Below are positions 32,283-41,805 of a stretch of 64,000 nt of DNA, piece after piece. Position 1 is the first letter of the stretch. Each line of letters starts with the position of its first letter. The notes beneath the pieces were generated by a model that worked only from the letters and a program-made list of their open reading frames with translations, ran no database searches and was not told the DNA's origin. Where the stretch lies: assembly GCA_964591375.1 (NCBI GenBank), contig CAZQAU010000004.1, forward strand, positions 13,538-77,537, given 5' to 3'. The DNA comes from CAYYYG01 sp964591375. GTDB lineage: Bacteria > Patescibacteriota > Microgenomatia > UBA1406 > GWC2-37-13. The position numbers and the translations under genes are program-made.

Positions 32283-32507
32283 ATGTCCAACCATGAAAGA
32301 CATCATATACATCATCACCGACGAACGCCGTTAGCGGATGAAGTGATTGACATTCATAATGAAGCAGCAATGGCAGATGGTGGCAATGAGGAACCCACAA
32401 TATATGTGATGGGTCAAAATGTAATTGCCTTTACCCGACATGTGGTTTATACACTGGGTCCGATGTTCGATATTTTGAGAAGTAAAAAAAACGTAAAAAA
32501 AAGTTAA
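32283..32507 (+). CDS. Hypothetical His-rich small protein
   Basis: A 74-residue protein with a His-rich N-terminus (MSNHERHHIHHHRRTPLADE) that could bind metal, an acidic middle and a basic end. It has no known domain. It sits 10 bases before the next small gene in the same direction, suggesting cotranscription. Confidence 0.5.
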   Translation: MSNHERHHIHHHRRTPLADEVIDIHNEAAMADGGNEEPTIYVMGQNVIAFTRHVVYTLGPMFDILRSKKNVKKS

Positions 32508-32517
32508 CAAAATACAT

Positions 32518-33126
32518 ATGAAAATTATTGGATTACTATCACTGATTATTGTTTTATTCGCCTCATTGTTTGGCTTTGCCGGTGCAAATCTCACAAATAA
32601 TGTGGCCGCTGTCGCTTTAATGGTATTACTGATCAGCCTTTTTTCTGATCTGAAAGAGTTTAATTTTTGGGGCCTAAAAGGTAAAACTAAAGAAGAAAAA
32701 CAACTAAAAGATCTGAAAGGTGAAGAAGCCATTACGCGAAAAACTCAAAAAAAATTACCAGAAGAAAAGGTTCAAACAGCCATGCGTCAGGATACCGTGG
32801 TATTAATGGACAATGAAGAAGGAAATTTTTTGGCGCTCGCATTTGATATCGAACGGTTGCTTCGTGTTATTGCAGCGATTTTGGAAGGTGAAGAAGATAC
32901 TGCCAATATTAAACCGTCACGAACTCTGGAAATCTTGATGGAACATGGTATTTTGACCACTTCCGGACAGGAACAGATTAATGCGATTCGTTGGCTGCGT
33001 AATATGCTTGTTCATGGACGCGAAAATGAACTGGCCGGAGATACCATTTCTCATGGTGTCGATCTAGCTTCTGATTTACATATGGAGCTTAAGAGTTGGC
33101 TTGATAACACGGTGTCGACAAAATAA
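32518..33126 (+). CDS. Hypothetical membrane-anchored protein with helical soluble domain
   Basis: I do not recognise this 202-residue protein. Two N-terminal hydrophobic segments (about 3-20 and 27-42) are followed by a charged linker and a soluble helical domain (about 85-195) rich in Glu and Leu. The pattern RNMLVHGRENELAGDTIS within it recalls the RNxxxH-type motif of HEPN-like domains, which would suggest an RNase or nucleic-acid-linked role, but the match is weak. It is cotranscribed with the His-rich small gene. Confidence 0.55.
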   Translation: MKIIGLLSLIIVLFASLFGFAGANLTNNVAAVALMVLLISLFSDLKEFNFWGLKGKTKEEKQLKDLKGEEAITRKTQKKLPEEKVQTAMRQDTVVLMDNEEGNFLALAFDIERLLRVIAAILEGEEDTANIKPSRTLEILMEHGILTTSGQEQINAIRWLRNMLVHGRENELAGDTISHGVDLASDLHMELKSWLDNTVSTK

Positions 33127-33136
33127 TTGGAGTTGT

Positions 33137-33142
33137 TATAAT
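33137..33142 (+). promoter_or_regulatory. -10 box for dCMP deaminase gene
   Basis: TATAAT ends 6 bases before the ATG at 33149 and decides that start over the in-frame ATG at 33101. Confidence 0.6.
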
Positions 33143-33148
33143 CGGATT

Positions 33149-33619
33149 ATGAGTGAAATTATTCGCCCCCACTGGAATCAATACTTCATGAATCTGGCAC
33201 ATGTTGTCAAAACACGAGGTAACTGTGTGCTAGCTCAAGTAGGCGTTGTTTTAGTAAAAGATAAACGAATTATCGCGACAGGATATAATGGGACTCCAGT
33301 AGGACTTCCTAACTGTTCCGATGGTGGATGTTTACGCTGTCATAAGAAAAAAGAAGGCCTGATTAAGTCGGGTGAAGAAAAAGGATCATGTTTATGTGTG
33401 CATGCGGAATCTAATGCTATCATTCAATCTGCGTATCATGGAGTATCTACCAAAAATTCGATTATGTATAGCACCTTCTCCCCCTGTATGCTTTGTGCAA
33501 AGGAAATCATTAATGCCGGGATTACGGAACTGTATTATGCTCAGAAAGATTCGGGGGAAACAGAAAGTATAAACTTATTATCACTATATCTTAAGCAAGT
33601 CGCTCCTCAGGCAATGTGA
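33149..33619 (+). CDS. dCMP deaminase (ComEB-type)
   Basis: Zinc enzyme deaminating dCMP to dUMP for thymidylate synthesis. At 156 residues it has zinc/catalytic residues His85-Ala-Glu87 (CVHAESNAI) and Cys113/Cys116 (SPCMLC). The GYNGTPVGL segment and the extra Cys-rich insert (CSDGGCLRCHKKK) are typical of dCMP deaminases. It fits with dUTPase (62330-62761) and the class II reductase at the window start in dNTP supply. Confidence 0.92.
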   Translation: MSEIIRPHWNQYFMNLAHVVKTRGNCVLAQVGVVLVKDKRIIATGYNGTPVGLPNCSDGGCLRCHKKKEGLIKSGEEKGSCLCVHAESNAIIQSAYHGVSTKNSIMYSTFSPCMLCAKEIINAGITELYYAQKDSGETESINLLSLYLKQVAPQAM

Positions 33620-33662
33620 ATCTTCCAACAGATTTCCGAACGAAATTAGGCGTCTTTCAGGG

Positions 33663-33668
33663 TATAAT
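33663..33668 (+). promoter_or_regulatory. -10 box for secreted glycosidase gene
   Basis: TATAAT ends 6 bases before the ATG at 33675. Confidence 0.6.
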
Positions 33669-33674
33669 TTCTAT

Positions 33675-35348
33675 ATGAAAAAGATACTTATTGTATCATT
33701 ATTGGTTTTGGTCTTTTTTTGCCTGACACGTCCGGCGAGAGCTCTTGATGGAGCCATTTCCAATAATAAGTATGGTATTGGTTTAGCTCAACCCACAGAA
33801 GAAGATCTAGTCAAAGCAGCGGAGTTGGTCAACTCTAATGGTGGAGATTGGGGCTATGTGACGCTTGTTTTGCAAGAAAATGACCGTAATAAAGGGAAAT
33901 GGCAGCAGATTTTTGACACCATGCGTAAACTTCATTTGATTCCGATTATTCGTTTGGCTACTCAACCAGATGGTCCGGTTTGGAAACGAGCTCAAAAACA
34001 GGACGCTTCTGAATGGGTAGCTTTTTTAAACTCTTTAAACTGGGTGGTAAAAGAGAGATATATCATTCTTTTTAATGAACCCAATCATGCTTCAGAGTGG
34101 GGGGGAGCTGTGGATGCAAAGCATTATGCCGACGTTGCGCTGGAGTTTGCCCGTAAACTTAAAGCATCTAATAATAACTATTATATTATGCTAGCTGGAC
34201 TCGATGCTTCCGCACCGTCCGCTTTACCCTCATATGAAGATGAAGAACAGTATCTTCGCAGCATTTTTACCAGTGAAAACATAGCCGAATGGAACAATCT
34301 ATTATCGGGATGGTCTTCTCATTCATATCCGAATCCAGGATTTATCGGTTCACCTTCCGATTACGGACGGGGTACAATTCGTACATACGAGTGGGAATTA
34401 CAGCTACTTCGCAGTTGGGGTGTCAAAGAACTACCTGTTTTTATCACTGAGACAGGCTGGGATGCTTTTGAGTTAGGACAAGAAACAGTCGCTTCCTATA
34501 CGAAAACTGCATTTGAACAACTTTGGTTTGCAGATAAACGTGTTGTAGCTGTTACGCCGTTTTTATTGAACTATCAAAGTGAACCGTTCGCAAAATTTTC
34601 CTGGGCAGTAAGCGGTAACCATGATTTTCATCCCGTATATTATCGCGTTCAGGAGTTATTAAAAACAGGTGGTCGACCAGAAATGGAAGAAAAAGGAGCT
34701 CTCCGTGGAGAACTTCCTCAGGAGCTGGTTACTGGTTCCATCTACCGATTCCCATTAACTTTACGTAACACCGGTCAATCCATCTGGAATGGAAAGGACG
34801 GCTACCATGTAGTTATCGAAGATGCCAACCCGACATTTTATTATGCTTCGGAGTTACCCTTATTATATCCATATCAGGAAACTCAGTTATATATTTATGC
34901 TCAGACACTTGATGATACGGCGGGAACACGCTCATTTAATGTTGCTTTGTATTATAAAGACAAAAAGTTACAGGATCTGCAGAAATGGAATATTGAAATT
35001 TTGCCTTTACCCAGTTTGACATTTAAGGTACAGCTGTTTCCTTCGTTTATAATCGATTCGAATGAGTATGAGATACAGATTTTTGATGCCAATGAACAGC
35101 TTGTTTATCGCAAAAAGAATGTCAAAGTAACGCAAGGACAAGGAATGATTGATGGTGTTCCTAATATCGTAATCGGCAAAAGATACCGCGCTGTTATTTT
35201 ACGGCCTTTTTATCTGCCACGACAAACATATCTCATTTTTAAAAAAAATACCAATACTCTCACGTTTCCCTGGATGCTGCCGATTGATACCAACTCCGAT
35301 GGCAGGCTTGATGCTCAGGATTTCTTTGGTATTGTACAAAGAAGATAA
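33675..35348 (+). CDS. Secreted clan GH-A-like glycoside hydrolase with C-terminal Ig-like and EF-hand/dockerin-like module
   Basis: A 557-residue exported protein with a signal peptide at about 1-23 (ending RPARALDG). A TIM-barrel domain (about 30-335) has Glu135 in FNEPNHA as the expected acid/base and Glu259 in ITETGW as the expected nucleophile. The spacing and motifs are those of clan GH-A. A beta-sandwich domain (SIYRFPLTLRNTGQSIWNG onward) follows, and the last 20 residues (DTNSDGRLDAQDFFGI) form a single Ca-binding EF-hand/dockerin half-repeat. The substrate is probably a polysaccharide of unknown kind. It is convergent with the Cys-rich protein downstream. Confidence 0.83.
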   Translation: MKKILIVSLLVLVFFCLTRPARALDGAISNNKYGIGLAQPTEEDLVKAAELVNSNGGDWGYVTLVLQENDRNKGKWQQIFDTMRKLHLIPIIRLATQPDGPVWKRAQKQDASEWVAFLNSLNWVVKERYIILFNEPNHASEWGGAVDAKHYADVALEFARKLKASNNNYYIMLAGLDASAPSALPSYEDEEQYLRSIFTSENIAEWNNLLSGWSSHSYPNPGFIGSPSDYGRGTIRTYEWELQLLRSWGVKELPVFITETGWDAFELGQETVASYTKTAFEQLWFADKRVVAVTPFLLNYQSEPFAKFSWAVSGNHDFHPVYYRVQELLKTGGRPEMEEKGALRGELPQELVTGSIYRFPLTLRNTGQSIWNGKDGYHVVIEDANPTFYYASELPLLYPYQETQLYIYAQTLDDTAGTRSFNVALYYKDKKLQDLQKWNIEILPLPSLTFKVQLFPSFIIDSNEYEIQIFDANEQLVYRKKNVKVTQGQGMIDGVPNIVIGKRYRAVILRPFYLPRQTYLIFKKNTNTLTFPWMLPIDTNSDGRLDAQDFFGIVQRR

Positions 35349-35351
35349 AAA

Positions 35352-37901
35352 TTACAAGCTGTTATCTAAGATAAACTCGGATACGGTTTTGTTTATAACA
35401 CTGCCAGTAATAGTTTTATAACGGATAGAATAGGGAATGTTAGGCAGGTACTGAGATGGAATACTAAAGTATCCTTTGTTATCTGTTTTTACCGTTGTAA
35501 TTGCTTCGTCTGAAAAAGGTAGATAGATTTCGACCGTCGCATTAACGATACGATTACCCGTTTTGTTTACGGCATATCCTTTTAAAACAGAAAGAATTGG
35601 TTCGGTTTTTTTAACTGAGATGAGACCTTTTTCTTCACCCATTACGTTTTCAATAAATGATCCTGCAAAAATAAGGATGGACTGAAATACAGAGCGTGAG
35701 ATATGCTTTTCAGAATTGTAAAGCGCTTGCTCTTTAATAACTTCCAGATCTCCAACTGTTTCTTCATATCCCAGAGAAGCGGCTTTAATAGAGGTAGAGA
35801 AGCGACCATTCTTGTCGGAAATCGTTGTTGTAAGGATACGTGTGCGTTCGAAGGTTCCGTTTTTTGGTTTTTTTCCATATACATGAATGGTCGACAACGG
35901 ATGAGAAACCAGACCTTCAAATTTAATAATGGTTTTATTATCGGTTAGGGTTTGATTGAATGCCAGAATATTTGATTTCGTCAGAGCGGAATTGTTTTGT
36001 GAAGTTTCTCTATTAACGGGTGCAAGGGGAATATCATGATGGACCGCTTTTCCTTTTTGAATAATAATATCGCCATAATATAGATTGGAGTATATTTTGG
36101 CATAATTTTCATGAACTGTTTCCCTTTTTGCCGGAAAGGTATACCCTTTGGCTTCAACAGCTAGTTTATATGTGCCATCGGGAACACGGAAAGAGAAGCT
36201 GCCATCGGTAGCTGTTTGGATGGGATTGGTAATGCCGCCGATTACATCGCTATTTTTCACTTTTATAAATGTACCAACGGTATTTTTTTGCAGAAGAGTA
36301 ACACGGGCACCTTTGATGGGTTCTAAAGTCTGACTATCAAAGACACGACCATAGGGATCGGAAGTGACCATTATGCAACCGGCATATGGAATAGCATCCA
36401 TGATGAAGGTTGACTGCTTTGAAGTGCTATCCTGTCCAATTAGTTCATTGGGATTCACTTCATTCATCGCAAAAAAAACATGTCCGATTGCCTGAGTAGT
36501 AGTACTTTGCCATTCATGTTTAGCAATCTCTCCGTTACTTCCGGACAAGAGAGGATTGGTTTCGGTGTCTGTGCCATTCTGTTTAAAAAATCCCTGGTGA
36601 TTGTATCCATAAGTAGTTCTTAAGCTTGCCAGCATATCTTTCTGAAGTGTTTTCAGATCGGTCGTAGAGTTACCGGTGGTACATTCCGGGCCATTTAATC
36701 CAATAATACATTCAAAAATATATGTCTGACGGTTGCCAATAGTCTGGCTAGATTTACCGGTTGCAATAGCAACGCGGTGTTTGGAGTCACCCTGACCAGA
36801 ACATTTGGCAAAAGGATCAGAACACGGGGCGGTTTCCAGACAGACCCAACGCTGTGTTTTTTGCGGCGCTGCGCCACCATTACCAACCGGCGAAAACGTT
36901 GGCGCAATGGTAATCGCAGTTTTTACTTGCACCGGAGTCGGGGTAGGTGGGGGTACATACCCTGATTCAAAGCAGCTATCGCATTTACCGGCAGCGTTAC
37001 ATACTCCGCCATTACACCCAGGGTAGCATTTTTCATTATCACCGCCATTACATTTGTTAATACAACTTTGTCCAACAGTACAGGCAGGGGGCTGGCCGGC
37101 AGGACAGGAAATACAGACGTTATTCCGGCATACACCACCACCACAGTCCGGAAAGCATTGATTGGGATTTCCGTTACAGTTACTGCAACTGTTGCCAATT
37201 TTACATTCTAGTACACTTCCTCCGGGTGGATTGATACCGATATAGGAGGTTTGAGCGTTGATAGGGTCCGGTACGTTTCCGGAGCTTCCGGTAAATGAAA
37301 CTCCGTTTAACTTACAACTATATGTATAAGCTGGGTGTTTACATAAACAATCCGATTCGGCGGTCGCACAGTATTCAAATGTGGTACCGAATGAACATTG
37401 CGTGTGTTTAGCTAACCCCTGGCAGGGTTCACAAGTAGTGCTGGTTTGATTTACTTCGCAGGTAACTTGTTCTCCGGGTCCCAGACGACGGGTAGATTGA
37501 AACCATACCCGGAAAGGCCGGTCTTTACAGGCGATTCCGCTGGCATCCGGTGTCGGTGAAGGTCCACCGCAGAAGTTGGCGCAGTCTGATGCAGGCGTTT
37601 CTGTGCCTCTATCGAGCCATTTTGTTCCGTCACAAAAAAAAACTCGTTGTTCTACTTTTCCTGGTAATCCGGGGTCACATCGGAGTGGGGAAATACACCA
37701 CCAACCTTGATCAGCGGCGGTACATGGTCGCGGATTGCCATTGGCATCAGGGACGCATTCCGTTCGTGTTACGTCGCAATTATTAGTACAGGCATTGCGG
37801 GGACAAGCGGCTGCACACGTAGTTTTTGGTGCACTTATCACATGTATCACTGTGACAAGGAAGAACAGTCCAATTATGATTTTCCAAATATTTTTTTTCA
37901 T
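35352..37901 (-). CDS. Large secreted Cys-rich protein with carboxypeptidase-regulatory-like domains
   Basis: An 849-residue exported protein with a signal peptide (about 1-30). The N-terminal third is Cys-rich, with granulin-like repeats such as CxxxCNGNPNQCFPDCGGGVC and CNGGDNEKCYPGCNGGVC. The middle region is unassigned. Near residue 530 a CarboxypepD_reg-like beta-sandwich begins (GRVFDSQTLEPIKGARVTLL ... DGTYKLAVEAKGYTF), and a second lies at the C-terminus (KGYAVNKTGNRIVNATVEIY). No C-terminal anchor is seen. It is probably a surface or extracellular structural/adhesive protein; the role is inferred from architecture only. Confidence 0.75.
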   Translation of the reverse strand: MKKNIWKIIIGLFFLVTVIHVISAPKTTCAAACPRNACTNNCDVTRTECVPDANGNPRPCTAADQGWWCISPLRCDPGLPGKVEQRVFFCDGTKWLDRGTETPASDCANFCGGPSPTPDASGIACKDRPFRVWFQSTRRLGPGEQVTCEVNQTSTTCEPCQGLAKHTQCSFGTTFEYCATAESDCLCKHPAYTYSCKLNGVSFTGSSGNVPDPINAQTSYIGINPPGGSVLECKIGNSCSNCNGNPNQCFPDCGGGVCRNNVCISCPAGQPPACTVGQSCINKCNGGDNEKCYPGCNGGVCNAAGKCDSCFESGYVPPPTPTPVQVKTAITIAPTFSPVGNGGAAPQKTQRWVCLETAPCSDPFAKCSGQGDSKHRVAIATGKSSQTIGNRQTYIFECIIGLNGPECTTGNSTTDLKTLQKDMLASLRTTYGYNHQGFFKQNGTDTETNPLLSGSNGEIAKHEWQSTTTQAIGHVFFAMNEVNPNELIGQDSTSKQSTFIMDAIPYAGCIMVTSDPYGRVFDSQTLEPIKGARVTLLQKNTVGTFIKVKNSDVIGGITNPIQTATDGSFSFRVPDGTYKLAVEAKGYTFPAKRETVHENYAKIYSNLYYGDIIIQKGKAVHHDIPLAPVNRETSQNNSALTKSNILAFNQTLTDNKTIIKFEGLVSHPLSTIHVYGKKPKNGTFERTRILTTTISDKNGRFSTSIKAASLGYEETVGDLEVIKEQALYNSEKHISRSVFQSILIFAGSFIENVMGEEKGLISVKKTEPILSVLKGYAVNKTGNRIVNATVEIYLPFSDEAITTVKTDNKGYFSIPSQYLPNIPYSIRYKTITGSVINKTVSEFILDNSL

Positions 37902-37913
37902 CGATATTACTAT

Positions 37914-38798
37914 TTAATAATTGCTGAAATTCTTTGCATTTAATTGTATAACTTCATCAATATTTTTATATTGTTTTGTTTGTACGAATATGGGATACAC
38001 GATAACATACGCATATTCATCACCGGTTGAACCACGGAGCGTGTAAATATTGGAAACCGTACCCTGTTTTTGAGCAAACAAAAATGAATTGAATTTTTTA
38101 TCGGTAAAGAATAATTCCATTTGAGTTAAATAATTCTTTATGATGCTGTTACGTTCTCCATTATTAAGCATGCTTATGACCTCGTCTTGATTAGATGCGG
38201 CAATGACGGTTTCCGGATCAATTCCGGTTGCGAATTGCTGACGATATTGTTCAATTACGTCATGAGCTTTTACTTTTAAGTCACCATATAAAGATTTTAA
38301 ACGTTCCTCTTCCGGTGCATATTTGAAACGGACCTTTATATAGGCAAAGTCCATGTATGAAATAAGATTTTTCTCGATAAGATTTTGCATCTCGGGAAGA
38401 CTTTTTTCCATAGATGTCCATTTTAAAGGTACAGCAGACTGAAAAGGAATTTTAGACTCATTCAAATAATCAGCAAAAATATAATAATGCTGTACTGTGT
38501 TTGTCATGTGAAGCAACACCTCACTTTTTGGTTGAGTTCGATATAAAGAGAGTGCTTCATCATATATGGTGGTAGGTATAGCGTTACCTTTATAAGATTT
38601 AGGTAACCCCTGATATCTACTTGTAGTTTGAGTCGGTGTTGGAGTGGTAAGAATAGTTCCGGGATTGGTAATGTTTTCTATGGTTTTTAATGTTTGAGCA
38701 ACTTGACTAGGCTTTTGGGTTTGTCGGGAAACAACAAGATCGACTAAAATTAATAGTAAAAGAAAGATTCCTGCCAAGACAATGATTTTTTTATACAT
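37914..38798 (-). CDS. Hypothetical membrane-anchored extracellular protein
   Basis: I do not recognise this 294-residue protein. One N-terminal helix (about residues 5-22) anchors it, a Thr/Pro/Gln linker follows (about 30-62), and the rest is helical and charged like a chaperone or peptidylprolyl-isomerase helper domain (LHMTNTVQHYYIFADYLNES). No catalytic motif is visible. It lies 12 bases downstream-side of the large Cys-rich protein, whose start is at 37901. The order on the minus strand is this gene first, so the two may be cotranscribed with a role in export or folding of the big protein. Confidence 0.6.
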   Translation of the reverse strand: MYKKIIVLAGIFLLLLILVDLVVSRQTQKPSQVAQTLKTIENITNPGTILTTPTPTQTTSRYQGLPKSYKGNAIPTTIYDEALSLYRTQPKSEVLLHMTNTVQHYYIFADYLNESKIPFQSAVPLKWTSMEKSLPEMQNLIEKNLISYMDFAYIKVRFKYAPEEERLKSLYGDLKVKAHDVIEQYRQQFATGIDPETVIAASNQDEVISMLNNGERNSIIKNYLTQMELFFTDKKFNSFLFAQKQGTVSNIYTLRGSTGDEYAYVIVYPIFVQTKQYKNIDEVIQLNAKNFSNY

Positions 38799-38831
38799 AC
38801 CTATAATTCTATTTAACTATGAAGTGACTCT

Positions 38832-39497
38832 TTATTGCAAGATCGATTTTATATAATCAGACCGTTGCTGAATATCGACAGCTTTGGATAGGAAGCTGCC
38901 CATACATAAATAGTCTGGTTGATATTCCAAAGCAATGATTTCGGGTAAAGTTGTGTCATTCACACCGCCATCAATATAGATTTTATTTTGGAATCCTTTT
39001 TGACGGAGTTGTTTTATTTTTTGTAGTTCGCCGGGCATGAGCTTTTGTCCTTGAAATCCGGGAGTAATAGTCATAATCTGGGCAGTAGGGAGAGCGCTTA
39101 TATTATAAACTTTTGCCACGTCCTCCACGTTATCTTGAGGGGTGAATGAAAGTCCGATGTTAAAAGATTGTTTTATCGGTAAGGGTTTCCCATTGAGAGG
39201 TCGTAAGTAAATTACTACATTTTCGACCCGGACATACTGTTGAATTTTTTCAATTTCATTGATCCGGCTTTCATAATCCATAACCATTAAATCAAAGTCG
39301 AAAATAATATCTGGCGAAACGGCTAGTTTTTTACTGGTAAATAATTCAAGAATCTGAGGTGCCTGAAGAGTAACATTATTTGCAAATTTACCATCGATTA
39401 TGTCGATAGAAAATCTTTTAAAGTAAGGAGAAAAAGAATTGACTTGGTAAATAAATTCTTCTGTGTTATTCGTCAGAAGAGCAGGTACTGCTTGCAT
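38832..39497 (-). CDS. rpe: Ribulose-phosphate 3-epimerase-like protein with altered metal ligands
   Basis: A 221-residue TIM-barrel protein of the ribulose-5-phosphate epimerase family. Recognisable blocks are SIDIIDGKFANN (30-41), DFDLMVMD (67-74), MTITPGFQGQK and YIDGGVN, and the C-terminal phosphate site CMGSFL. Two of the four usual metal ligands are changed: the first His (normally HVDVMDG) is Ser30, and the second (normally DVHLM) is Asp69, while Asp32 and the DGG Asp are kept. Activity may be altered or metal use different. TACAAT lies 7 bases before the start. It is the only Rpe-like gene in the window, with rpiB at 52894. Confidence 0.8.
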   Translation of the reverse strand: MQAVPALLTNNTEEFIYQVNSFSPYFKRFSIDIIDGKFANNVTLQAPQILELFTSKKLAVSPDIIFDFDLMVMDYESRINEIEKIQQYVRVENVVIYLRPLNGKPLPIKQSFNIGLSFTPQDNVEDVAKVYNISALPTAQIMTITPGFQGQKLMPGELQKIKQLRQKGFQNKIYIDGGVNDTTLPEIIALEYQPDYLCMGSFLSKAVDIQQRSDYIKSILQ

Positions 39498-39562
39498 ATG
39501 TAATATTGTACCATCATTTTATACAGAGTATAATAAGTTCTGCTGTAAGTTTTTTTTACCTT

Positions 39563-39667
39563 ATGGCTAAAGCAGAGTTTGAACCGGAAGAGATTCCATT
39601 TATCGGAATATTGACTGGGTTGATAACCGCTTTTATCTGTATGGCTTTTGAAGCAGTGGATAGATAA
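39563..39667 (+). CDS. Possible small membrane peptide
   Basis: A 34-residue frame, MAKAEFEPEEIPFIGILTGL at its start, with an acidic N-terminus and one hydrophobic helix. It is short and unrecognised, but its clean amphipathic composition and position just ahead of another small frame and the peptidase gene make it plausible. A TATAAT box lies about 30 bases upstream. Confidence 0.35.
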   Translation: MAKAEFEPEEIPFIGILTGLITAFICMAFEAVDR

Positions 39668-39676
39668 TTAATCTAT

Positions 39677-39823
39677 ATGAATGCAACTATTGAAAAGACT
39701 GCTCAAAAAGATCCAGTCGAAAAATTTTTAAAAGAAACGCTTCAAACGTTAAGTGCTGCTTTTTTGGGTTTGTTACAAGATGCTGTATCTCCTGTTTTAC
39801 GGAAAAGAAGTTCTTCAAAATAA
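39677..39823 (+). CDS. Possible small protein preceding the M20 peptidase gene
   Basis: A 48-residue frame with a helical, charged N-terminus (DPVEKFLKETLQTLSAAFLG) and a basic C-terminal tail (LRKRSSSK). It ends 4 bases before the peptidase start, so it could be a coupled small gene. No family is recognised. Confidence 0.35.
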   Translation: MNATIEKTAQKDPVEKFLKETLQTLSAAFLGLLQDAVSPVLRKRSSSK

Positions 39824-39827
39824 AAAG

Positions 39828-41162
39828 ATGAGTAATCAGTCAATACTTGAGTTACTACAGAAATTAATTGCGATAGAATCCGTATCGGCTGATCCCCATC
39901 GAAGCATAAAAATTATTGAGACGGCTAATTTTCTGCATGATGTATTGCGTTCAATGGGATTTAAAGTACAGCAGTTTCAGGTAAATTCATCACCGCCTCT
40001 TATTATTGCTTCGCGGATTATTTCTTCACAGAACAAAACAATTGGTATTTATGGTCATTACGATGTACAACCGGACGATCCGGTGTCGGAATGGAAAACT
40101 AAACCATTTGTACTAACCCTGAATCAGGGAAAGTTATATGGACGCGGTGTTGCTGACAATAAAGGGCACGTGGTGCAGAACATTGCCGCAATTAAAACAT
40201 TAATCGATGAGAATAAACTAAATAATAATATTATTTTCATTCTGGAAGGTGAGGAAGAGGTGGGTAGTGTTCATCTTGAAACACTTCTTTCCCAGGTCGA
40301 TCAGAAGCTTATGAATAGTGTGGATGCTTTTTATGTAACCGATACAGGAATGAAAAGTAAAAGTCAGCCACAAATTTTTTACGCCTTGCGTGGTCTTATA
40401 TATTTTGAAATTTCAATTAAAACAGGTAAACGTGATCTTCATTCCGGTGTCTACGGCAACAGAGTTTTAAATCCTCTTCAGATATTGGCAGATATAATTG
40501 CATCATTAAAAAATGTACATACTAATAAAGTTCTTATCCCTAATTTCTATCAGGATGTGCGCCAAATTCCTGAAGGAGAAATGAAGTTACTTGAAAGTTC
40601 AATTCGCTCGGAAGATGAAGAGTTGCAGGAAGCTGCTGTATATACATTAACTTCTATGGAATCATTGGCACCATCATTAGTGACAAAAATCATGCCTTCT
40701 TGTGATGTGCATGGAATCTGGGGTGGGTATATCGGCGCAGGCGCTAAAACAGTTATTCCTAAAGAAGCTCATGCGAAATTTTCATTTCGTTTAGTAGAAA
40801 ATCAGGATGCGGATGATATAGAAAAAAAAGTAGTTCAGTTTATACTGTCGGTGATACCAGAGGGTGTGAAATATAGTCTTAAAACTCAGAGTAAAAATGC
40901 TCCATTTTATACTGATTTAAATAATTTATATATTTCTCAAACCGCCAGCATATTAAAAGATGTTTTTCATCAAGAGGTTGTTTTTAATAGAAGTGGTGGT
41001 TCGATACCGGCGGCAGAAGTTTTTCAGCGTGTTTTTAAGAAACCGGTCATATTGACAGGTTTTACTTTACCTGACGATTGTATACATTCACCCAATGAAA
41101 ATTTTGATGAGGAGATGTTCTGGAAAGGTATTGAGGTATTGAAGAGGATCTATTCCCAATAA
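39828..41162 (+). CDS. M20 family metallopeptidase (dipeptidase/carboxypeptidase-like)
   Basis: Cytosolic Zn-dependent peptidase of the M20/CNDP dipeptidase group. I use the ATG at 39828 (444 residues). The longer in-frame ATG at 39753 would run through the small frame upstream and adds non-family residues. Metal and catalytic blocks are present in order: GHYDVQP (His, Asp), GRGVADNKGH (bridging Asp), EGEEEVGS (catalytic Glu pair), TDTGM (Asp) and HSPNE near the end. The dimerisation lid domain lies in the middle (DLHSGVYGNRVLNPL). It probably finishes degradation of imported peptides. Confidence 0.9.
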   Translation: MSNQSILELLQKLIAIESVSADPHRSIKIIETANFLHDVLRSMGFKVQQFQVNSSPPLIIASRIISSQNKTIGIYGHYDVQPDDPVSEWKTKPFVLTLNQGKLYGRGVADNKGHVVQNIAAIKTLIDENKLNNNIIFILEGEEEVGSVHLETLLSQVDQKLMNSVDAFYVTDTGMKSKSQPQIFYALRGLIYFEISIKTGKRDLHSGVYGNRVLNPLQILADIIASLKNVHTNKVLIPNFYQDVRQIPEGEMKLLESSIRSEDEELQEAAVYTLTSMESLAPSLVTKIMPSCDVHGIWGGYIGAGAKTVIPKEAHAKFSFRLVENQDADDIEKKVVQFILSVIPEGVKYSLKTQSKNAPFYTDLNNLYISQTASILKDVFHQEVVFNRSGGSIPAAEVFQRVFKKPVILTGFTLPDDCIHSPNENFDEEMFWKGIEVLKRIYSQ

Positions 41163-41165
41163 TAT

Positions 41166-41805
41166 TTAAGGCAGCAAACGAGCCACAAATCCTTCACGCC
41201 ATGCTTCAAAATCAACTAAATCAGTCTTTGTATCGTCATTAAAATCTGCGTCTTTACTTGTCTCGGCAATAAATTCCTCACGCCAGATTTCAAAGTCTAC
41301 CATGTCTACTTTATTATCACAGTTGGCATCACCTTGTGGTTTTAATGGACATGTTTCTACGTCGGTGGGATGGGGTGTAACAGTCGGCCCTACAAATGCC
41401 TGTAATTTAAAATTTTTGAAAAAGATAGTCGCTTGTGAAGGATCTACATTAGTTTGGGTAATAATTTGTTCGCCAGAATTGGTAAACATAGATCCCCGTG
41501 GTGTGGAGAAATAGTTGTTTCGATAATAAATCCAATCACCTGGAATAGTTCCATCATATGTTCTCATCTCATTAACCCACCAGTTATCTCCGTCTGATTT
41601 GAAATACATAAAGAGTCGCATTTCGGTAGCATTATTATTCCCGTCAGGCCAGGTAAGTTCGAGCGTGGTGTAAGTAGCGTCTCCCGGATCAGAATGGGCA
41701 GTGAGGGGGACGGTTATTTTCGGATAATATTTTTTTCCTTTCGCCATTATATAAAAATCATCGGCCTTAATCGATACGGTATTAGTGTTAACAGCGAGCG
41801 GATGA
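41166..41805 (-). CDS. Secreted protein C-terminal part with type I dockerin
   Basis: The last ~212 codons of a protein whose start is lost in the N gap. A beta-rich domain (about the first 140 visible residues, with WPDGNNNATEMRLFMYF) is followed by a short linker. A complete type I dockerin closes the protein, with two Ca-binding EF-hand-like repeats: DANCDNKVDMVDFEIWREEF and DADFNDDTKTDLVDFEAWRE. Type I dockerins bind cohesins and attach proteins to scaffolds. No cohesin was recognised in the window. It may or may not belong to the same gene as the segment beyond the gap. Confidence 0.8.

Noticed and set aside
32518..33126. HEPN-type toxin
   Set aside because: The RNMLVHG motif is suggestive, but there is no neighbouring nucleotidyltransferase antitoxin and the protein has two membrane helices.
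39753..39827. Upstream start for the M20 peptidase
   Set aside because: The extra residues have no family match and overlap a separate small frame; the ATG at 39828 fits the family start.
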